Of a stretch of DNA of 64,000 nucleotides, positions 59,515 through 64,000 are shown one piece after another. Position 1 is the stretch's first letter; the number at the start of each line of letters is the position of its first letter. Below the pieces are notes generated by a model. That model was not told the DNA's origin, did no database searches, and saw nothing but the letters and a program-made list of their open reading frames with translations. Source of the stretch: Pseudomonas frederiksbergensis (lineage in GTDB: Bacteria; Pseudomonadota; Gammaproteobacteria; Pseudomonadales; Pseudomonadaceae); NCBI RefSeq assembly GCF_000802155.2, contig NZ_JQGJ02000017.1, positions 1 to 64,000 on the forward strand, read 5' to 3'. Position numbers and translations under genes: made by a program.

Positions 59515-60246
59515 ATGTCGCTACGCATCTGCATTCTGGAAACCGATGTCCTGCGTCCAGAACTGGTCGACCAATATCAGGGCTACGGGCAGATGTTCCA
59601 GCGCCTGTTTTCGCAGCAGCCCGTAGCGGCCGAGTTTGTCGTGTACAACGTGGTGCAAGGGCAATACCCAAGCGATGATGAGCAGTTCGACGCTTACCTA
59701 GTCACCGGCAGCAAGGCGGATTCCTTCGGTACCGATCCGTGGATACAGACGCTCAAGACCTACCTCATGGACCGCTACCAACGTGGCGACAAGTTGCTGG
59801 GCGTCTGCTTTGGTCATCAACTGCTGGCGTTGTTGCTGGGCGGCAAGACCGAGCGCGCCAGCCAGGGTTGGGGGGTGGGCACCCATCGCTACAAGCTCGC
59901 GGCCAAGGCCCCGTGGATGAACCCGGTGATGGAGGAGTTGACCTTGTTGATCAGCCATCAGGATCAGGTCACCGAGCTACCGGAAAACGCCACCGTCATT
60001 GCTTCGAGCGATTTCTGCCCGTATGCGGCCTATCACATCAATGATCAGGTCCTGTGCTTCCAGGGCCACCCGGAATTCATCCACGATTATTCCCGCGCCT
60101 TGTTGGAGATTCGCCAGCAACACCTCGGCGAAAAAATCTACAGCCAGGGCGTGGCGAGCCTCGAACAAGAGCATCACGGCACCACCGTGGCCGAGTGGAT
60201 GATGCGGTTTGTCGCCCACAAGCCTACAACCACCCCGACCGCTTGA
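59515..60246 (+). CDS. Class I glutamine amidotransferase-like protein
   Basis: This 243-residue protein has the GATase fold with nucleophile Cys in LLGVCFGHQLLA (near residue 98) and His in CFQGHPEF; it resembles GMP synthase glutaminase domains but lacks the synthetase part. The YxGYGQMFQRLF start and VTGSKADSFG loop suggest a stand-alone enzyme acting on a gamma-glutamyl compound. Function not fixed. Its end overlaps corA tail to tail by 23 bases. Confidence 0.9.
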   Translation: MSLRICILETDVLRPELVDQYQGYGQMFQRLFSQQPVAAEFVVYNVVQGQYPSDDEQFDAYLVTGSKADSFGTDPWIQTLKTYLMDRYQRGDKLLGVCFGHQLLALLLGGKTERASQGWGVGTHRYKLAAKAPWMNPVMEELTLLISHQDQVTELPENATVIASSDFCPYAAYHINDQVLCFQGHPEFIHDYSRALLEIRQQHLGEKIYSQGVASLEQEHHGTTVAEWMMRFVAHKPTTTPTA

Positions 60247-61195
60247 AGCTTGCCCACAGCGCGGTACATCCCACCCCGATGAACCCGAGCACCAGGAAGT
60301 ACCCGTAGTGCCAGGTTAGCTCCGGCATGTTCTCGAAGTTCATCCCGTAGATGCCGGCCACCGCCGTCGGAAACGCCAGGATCGCCGCCCATGCGGCGAA
60401 CTTGCGTTGCACCACGCTCTGGCGTGAGGCTTCGAGCAGCACGCCGATTTCAATGGTCTGGCTGGCGATGTCCGCCAGGGTCGCCAGGTCTTCCATCTGC
60501 CGCGTGACATGAATCTGCACATCGCGGAAGTACGGGCTCATGTTCTTGTCGATGAAGGGGAAGTCCAGGCGCTGCAGCTCTTCGCTGATCTCCACCATGG
60601 GCGCTGCGTAGCGACGCAGGCGCAGCACGTCGCGGCGCAGGCTGTGGAGGTTCTGGATATCTCGTTCATTCAGGGCGCTGCACAACACGTTGCGCTCAAG
60701 CTCGTCGATCTCGGCATGAATGGCTTCGCCCACCGGCTGGTAGTTCTCAATGACGAAATCGAGAATTGCGTAGAGGACGAAATCCTCGCCATGCTCCAGC
60801 AGGATCGGACGAGCCTCACAACGCTGGCGGACATGGGCGTAGGACGCCGAATGACCGTTGCGGGCGGTAATGATGTAGCCCTTGCCTGCGAAGATATGGG
60901 TTTCGATGAATTGCAGCTTGCCGTCCTTGCGCACCGGCGAATACGTGACGATGAACAGCGCATCGCCGAAGGTTTCCAGCTTCGGGCGGCTGTGCTTCTC
61001 CATCGCATCTTCAATCGCCAGCTCATGCAGGTCGAACTGGCGTTGCAGGTTGGTCAGCTCCTGGGTGCTGGGCTCTTCGAGGCCGATCCACACGAAGTGT
61101 CCGGGCTTGGCAGCCCAGGCGCTGCCTTCGTCGAGGGTGATATTGGTAATTTTCTTCCCGGCGCTGTAAACCGCAGCAGCAACAACTCTACCCAT
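60224..61195 (-). CDS. corA: Magnesium/cobalt transporter CorA
   Basis: CorA is the main passive Mg2+ channel. The 323-residue protein has a large cytoplasmic helical domain and two C-terminal membrane segments with the signature GMN (AGIYGMNFENMPE) between them. The positive tail FKRSGWL is usual. GTG/ATG choices at the start give MGRVVAAAVY; length matches the family. It stands alone and converges with the amidotransferase gene. Confidence 0.95.
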   Translation of the reverse strand: MGRVVAAAVYSAGKKITNITLDEGSAWAAKPGHFVWIGLEEPSTQELTNLQRQFDLHELAIEDAMEKHSRPKLETFGDALFIVTYSPVRKDGKLQFIETHIFAGKGYIITARNGHSASYAHVRQRCEARPILLEHGEDFVLYAILDFVIENYQPVGEAIHAEIDELERNVLCSALNERDIQNLHSLRRDVLRLRRYAAPMVEISEELQRLDFPFIDKNMSPYFRDVQIHVTRQMEDLATLADIASQTIEIGVLLEASRQSVVQRKFAAWAAILAFPTAVAGIYGMNFENMPELTWHYGYFLVLGFIGVGCTALWASFKRSGWL

Positions 61196-61302
61196 GATGA
61201 TGGTTCACTTCTTCTTGGAAATCTGGCAGTGGCAGGCAGCGTCCAGCTTAGCGCGCCACGCTGATTGAGAGTCAGCAAAATCCGCTGAGTTCGCCGCAAA
61301 AG

Positions 61303-61327
61303 AAAACCCGCCGTATGGGCGGGTTTT
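61303..61327 (-). terminator. Intrinsic terminator of the acyltransferase gene
   Basis: AAAACCCGCC (61303-61312) and GGCGGGTTTT (61318-61327) form a perfect ten-pair stem with a five-base loop, read in either direction. Confidence 0.85.
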
Positions 61328-61331
61328 CTGT

Positions 61332-62054
61332 TCAGCCGATCTGCAACTGCCGGTCCATCGTCTCGATGCACTCGCGCATCTGCTCACGGCATTGGGCGAT
61401 GAGGCGGGGCATGTCATCCATGCTCAGGCCCGTTGTAGGAATCGCCGGCAGAGAGCGTATGAGAATGTCGCCACTGCGCCAGCGATTAAGCTGCATATGC
61501 TTGATATAGGTGCTGACACACACCGGGATGATTGGCACCCCGGCGGCAATCGCCATCTGGAACGCGCCTTTCTTGAACGGCAACAACTCCTCGCCCAGGT
61601 TGCGCGTGCCTTCCGGGAACACCCAGATGGAGGTGTCCTCGTGCTGCAAGGTGTGGGTGGTGGTCAGCATCGACTTGCGGGCCTTGATCGCATTGCCGCG
61701 GTCAATCAACACGTTGCCCGCCAGCCAGAACAACTGACCGAACAGCGGCACCCATTTCAGGCTCTTCTTGCCAATGCACACGGTACGACGCGGCACCACG
61801 TTGCCGAAGACGAACAGATCATAGTTGGACTGGTGATTGGCGATGATCACGCTGCTATGGGCTTTATTCATCAGCGTGTCGACTTCGGCCTTGACCCGCA
61901 GGCGCAGGATCCACATCGCAGGGACTGCATAGAGCCTGGCGCATAAACGGCTGTTGTCAGGATTGAACGGCCGGCAAACACCGAGAATCACACCCAACAC
62001 ACCCGCCAGGATAAAGTGCAGGCCCATCAACGACATACGCAGTGCAAACAACAT
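61332..62054 (-). CDS. plsC: 1-Acylglycerol-3-phosphate acyltransferase (PlsC family)
   Basis: PlsC adds the second acyl chain in phospholipid synthesis. The protein has an N-terminal membrane segment, the catalytic NHQSNYD (HX4D) motif, the substrate site FPEGTRN and VPIIPVCVSTY. Starting at ATG 62054 gives 240 residues; a TTG at 62114 would add 20 more, and I cannot fully exclude it. PlsC supplies lysophosphatidate acylation next to PlsX in the pathway, though the two genes are far apart here. Confidence 0.88.
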   Translation of the reverse strand: MLFALRMSLMGLHFILAGVLGVILGVCRPFNPDNSRLCARLYAVPAMWILRLRVKAEVDTLMNKAHSSVIIANHQSNYDLFVFGNVVPRRTVCIGKKSLKWVPLFGQLFWLAGNVLIDRGNAIKARKSMLTTTHTLQHEDTSIWVFPEGTRNLGEELLPFKKGAFQMAIAAGVPIIPVCVSTYIKHMQLNRWRSGDILIRSLPAIPTTGLSMDDMPRLIAQCREQMRECIETMDRQLQIG

Positions 62055-62241
62055 CAACAAGGCCCATTGGGACAAAAGGTGGCGCAGTGTACGGATGTGC
62101 ACTGTTTTCAGCAATTGTCCCTATAGAGGGAGGAGATGGACGATGTTTAAGCTGATGTTTCGAAACGCTGCGCAACAAGCGGCTTAGAGCGGTTGCCGAT
62201 TTTCAAGCCGCAGGTGTCGTAGACCTTGCTTCAACCACGGT

Positions 62242-62931
62242 TCAGCCCATGTATTCCTGATCCAGCAATATCGCGCTGTCCAACGCATCCAGCAGCGCCT
62301 TGCGAACCTTCAGCTTGGTATTCTTGTGGGCGGTCATGTTGATTTTCTTCAACTGGCGTGCCGCTTCCAGTGCCGCGGCCTGCAATTCATCCGGCGACAC
62401 CACTTTGTCGAAAAAGCCCGCGTCCACGGCGCCCTGGGGACTGAACATCTCTCCATTGATGACCGAGCGGTGGAACGCCGATTTGCGCAACCGGTCCCGG
62501 GCCAGCTCGATGCCCGCATGGTGCATGGTCATGCCAATCTGCACTTCGTTCAGACCGATGGTGAACGGTCCCTCGACACCAATGCGGTAGTCCGCCGACA
62601 ACAACAGGAACGCACCCTTGGCCACGGCATGCCCGGGGCAAGCGACAACGACAGGGAAGGGGTGGGACAGCAAGCGGCGGGCCAGGGTCGAACCGGACGC
62701 CACCAGACTCACCGCTTCCTTGGGGCCGGCGGTCATCACTTTCAAATCGTACCCGCCCGACAAAATTCCCGGTTGCCCGGTAATGATCACCACCGCGCGA
62801 TCGGCCACCGCCTGGTCCAGCGCGGCGTTAAACGCGACGATCACATCAGGCGAAATGGCATTGACCTTGCCGTTGTTCAAGGTCAGGGTCGCGATACCGT
62901 CTTCGAGATGGTAGGCAATCAAGTCGCTCAT
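62242..62931 (-). CDS. Crotonase/enoyl-CoA hydratase family protein
   Basis: This 229-residue crotonase-fold protein has the oxyanion-hole segments GGYDLKVMTAG and CPGHAVAKGAFLLLSADYRIG. The usual catalytic glutamates are not obvious, and in place of the common family helix it has IGLNEVQIGMTMHHAG. It may hydrate enoyl-CoA or act as another crotonase type. ATG 62931 is preferred over a longer frame to 63009 because the sequence begins ISDLIAYHLEDGIATLTLNN-like there (MSDLIAYHLEDG). Confidence 0.88.
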   Translation of the reverse strand: MSDLIAYHLEDGIATLTLNNGKVNAISPDVIVAFNAALDQAVADRAVVIITGQPGILSGGYDLKVMTAGPKEAVSLVASGSTLARRLLSHPFPVVVACPGHAVAKGAFLLLSADYRIGVEGPFTIGLNEVQIGMTMHHAGIELARDRLRKSAFHRSVINGEMFSPQGAVDAGFFDKVVSPDELQAAALEAARQLKKINMTAHKNTKLKVRKALLDALDSAILLDQEYMG

Positions 62932-63171
62932 GACTTTATTCCTTGTAAGAAAGATGAAGCAGACGTTACCCACCGTCGCAGGCCAGGTAAAGCACCGTGA
63001 CTGACTCACCGGTCAGCCCCGCCCCTCCCAAACGGCCTTGCCCGCCCCACAGGCCGCGCCCGCTTCTTAACTTCGGTACGCAGACAAAGCCAGAGTTTGG
63101 CCGGTTTGCCATGCTCCGGCCCGATTGAAACGCTGCCAGCCTTAACCACATGAAAATTCTGAAAAAAAGCT

Positions 63172-63200
63172 TTGCCATCGCAAAGGCTTTCGACTACATT
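63172..63200 (+). promoter_or_regulatory. Promoter of tRNA-Ser
   Basis: TTGCCA (63172-63177) and TACATT (63195-63200) are 17 bases apart, followed by the GC-rich AGCGCGCC typical of stringently controlled stable-RNA promoters. Start of transcription should be near 63208. Confidence 0.7.
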
Positions 63201-63237
63201 AGCGCGCCTCGACAGACTGAACAGTTTGCCGAGACAC

Positions 63238-63327
63238 GGTGAAGTGTCCGAGTGGCTTAAGGAGCACGCCTGGAAAGTGTGTATACAGGAAACTGTATCG
63301 AGAGTTCGAATCTCTCCTTCACCGCCA
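63238..63327 (+). tRNA. serT: tRNA-Ser (GGA anticodon)
   Basis: The 90-base gene, with CCA encoded, has the acceptor stem GGTGAAG/CTTCACC, a D arm with AGTGGC, anticodon stem CACGC/GTGTG around CTGGAAA (anticodon GGA), a long type II variable arm (TATACAGGAAACTGTATC) and T arm GAGAG/TTCGAATC/CTCTC. It reads UCC and UCU codons. The gene symbol is a guess by analogy. Confidence 0.95.
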
Positions 63328-63338
63328 CATTCTACAAA

Positions 63339-63385
63339 CACAAACCCCTGATTTTCCTAGAGAAAGTCGGGGGTTTGTGGTTTTT
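63339..63385 (+). terminator. Intrinsic terminator of tRNA-Ser
   Basis: CACAAACCCC (63339-63348) pairs with GGGGTTTGTG (63370-63379), followed by GTTTTT. Confidence 0.85.
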
Positions 63386-63560
63386 GGTGTCTGGAAAAGG
63401 GCGATATGGGAACGATTTGGGAACAGCCACGCTTCTGTTCTGGCTGACACGGCCTGATCCCGAACAGTTTTCGAGGAAAGCTGTTTCAACAGCCAATCCA
63501 AAACAACGACCCGATCACCAGGATGTCTACCGCCAACACGGACAACGGCCAGGACCTCCC

Positions 63561-64000
63561 ATGACCCACCCCCGAATTGGCTTCGCCTGCCAATACCGAC
63601 ATCCTGATCGCGGCCTCTCGGTGGCTGCGCTAAAGACAATCGAAGCCCCCTTCAATCCGCGCACCACGACGTTACGATGGATGGACAGCGTCTCTCCACG
63701 GGTCGCCCGCGACAAGCTGTTGGAAATCATCACGCACAACCTCGACGCGCAGTTGCGCCTTATCGCCTACGTCGCCGAGCTGCCCCCGACCTTGCGCATG
63801 CTTCGACTGAGCAGCGATCTGTTGCCGTTCTATAGTCATCCGAAAGTGAGCGCGTTCTATCAGGACCCTGCCATTCAAAGCCAACTGGAAAAACGCTTCG
63901 GCGCGATTGGTGCGCTGGCGCGTTCAGCGGATATCCGGCTGTCCTTTCATCCTGGCCAATATTGCGTGCTGGGTTCGGATAAGCCGCCGGTGGTGGAGAA
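63561..64000 (+). CDS. uvsE: UV damage endonuclease UvsE, 5' part
   Basis: The gene runs off the end of the window; 146 codons are present. UvsE nicks DNA beside UV photoproducts and other lesions independent of nucleotide excision repair. The protein shows IGFACQYRHP at the start, LRMLRLSSDLLPFYSHPK and the metal-binding SFHPGQYCVLGS of the UvdE family. ATG 63561 with CCAGGACC upstream is the first good start. Many Pseudomonas have this gene as an accessory repair function. Confidence 0.85.
   Translation, partial: MTHPRIGFACQYRHPDRGLSVAALKTIEAPFNPRTTTLRWMDSVSPRVARDKLLEIITHNLDAQLRLIAYVAELPPTLRMLRLSSDLLPFYSHPKVSAFYQDPAIQSQLEKRFGAIGALARSADIRLSFHPGQYCVLGSDKPPVVE

Noticed and set aside
62143..62187. 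Fourteen-codon frame after a strong GGAGGAG site, upstream of plsC on the opposite strand
   Set aside because: Good ribosome site but far too short to judge; no promoter or known small protein recognised.
63386..63560. Possible phage or island attachment region after tRNA-Ser
   Set aside because: No repeat of the tRNA 3' end, integrase or phage gene is seen; uvsE follows at once.

Overview
The window is chromosomal DNA of a Pseudomonas, most likely of the P. fluorescens complex. This rests on gene order (rne, rluC, sppA, maf, yceD-rpmF-plsX-fabDG-acpP-fabF-pabC-mltG-tmk-holB-pilZ-tatD, then etf genes), high G+C coding with Pseudomonas-like proteins, and scattered REP/REPIN elements. All identifications come from reading the sequence and recalling family motifs; no database was searched.

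Layout. 484-4848: a periplasm-directed molybdenum hydroxylase (2Fe-2S subunit, molybdopterin subunit) with its XdhC and MobA-like maturation factors. 5012-10508: rne (minus strand, with a very long leader) back to back with rluC and a HAD phosphatase. 10529-22399: sppA, maf, then the fatty-acid/cell-envelope superoperon from yceD to tatD. 22409-22526: a minus-strand small RNA that I identify as RgsA (P16); it is complementary to the acpP ribosome-binding site located 6.4 kb away in the same window. 22783-25813: a TetR regulator, moaA-like radical SAM enzyme, a lipoprotein and a DUF1285 protein.

25833-42000 looks like an accessory block. It carries a DgoR-like GntR regulator, lactonase, sugar dehydrogenase, an AraFGH-type ABC importer, then (after four unrelated small genes) dgoK-dgoA-dgoD, a galactonate-type MFS carrier and an IclR regulator. 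Together these can take D-galactose (or L-arabinose for the first steps) through the oxidative De Ley-Doudoroff route to pyruvate and glyceraldehyde 3-phosphate. Two far-apart promoters in this block (27565-27624 and 34666-34724) are near-copies with the same 15-bp palindrome at the same distance from the -35 box. An alcohol dehydrogenase and an AraC regulator end the block.

42094-45985: ETF-ubiquinone oxidoreductase and etfBA, diverging across a 545-bp region that holds a PsrA-type operator and a 176-bp MITE-like inverted repeat. 46061-52249: a periplasmic solute-binding protein, two lipoproteins (one OmpA-like), a MocR regulator, and small genes including an RraB homologue (an inhibitor of RNase E, which is encoded in the same window). 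52417-54581: an operon with a textbook NtrC box and sigma-54 promoter whose first gene, a circularly permuted ATP-grasp protein, is reduced to its two ends; the alpha-E and transglutaminase genes behind it are intact. 54630-62931: a cytochrome c fusion protein, a beta-oxidation pair (thiolase and bifunctional hydratase/dehydrogenase), a class I amidotransferase, corA, a PlsC-type acyltransferase and a crotonase. 63238-63327: tRNA-Ser(GGA). The window ends inside a UV damage endonuclease gene (uvsE).
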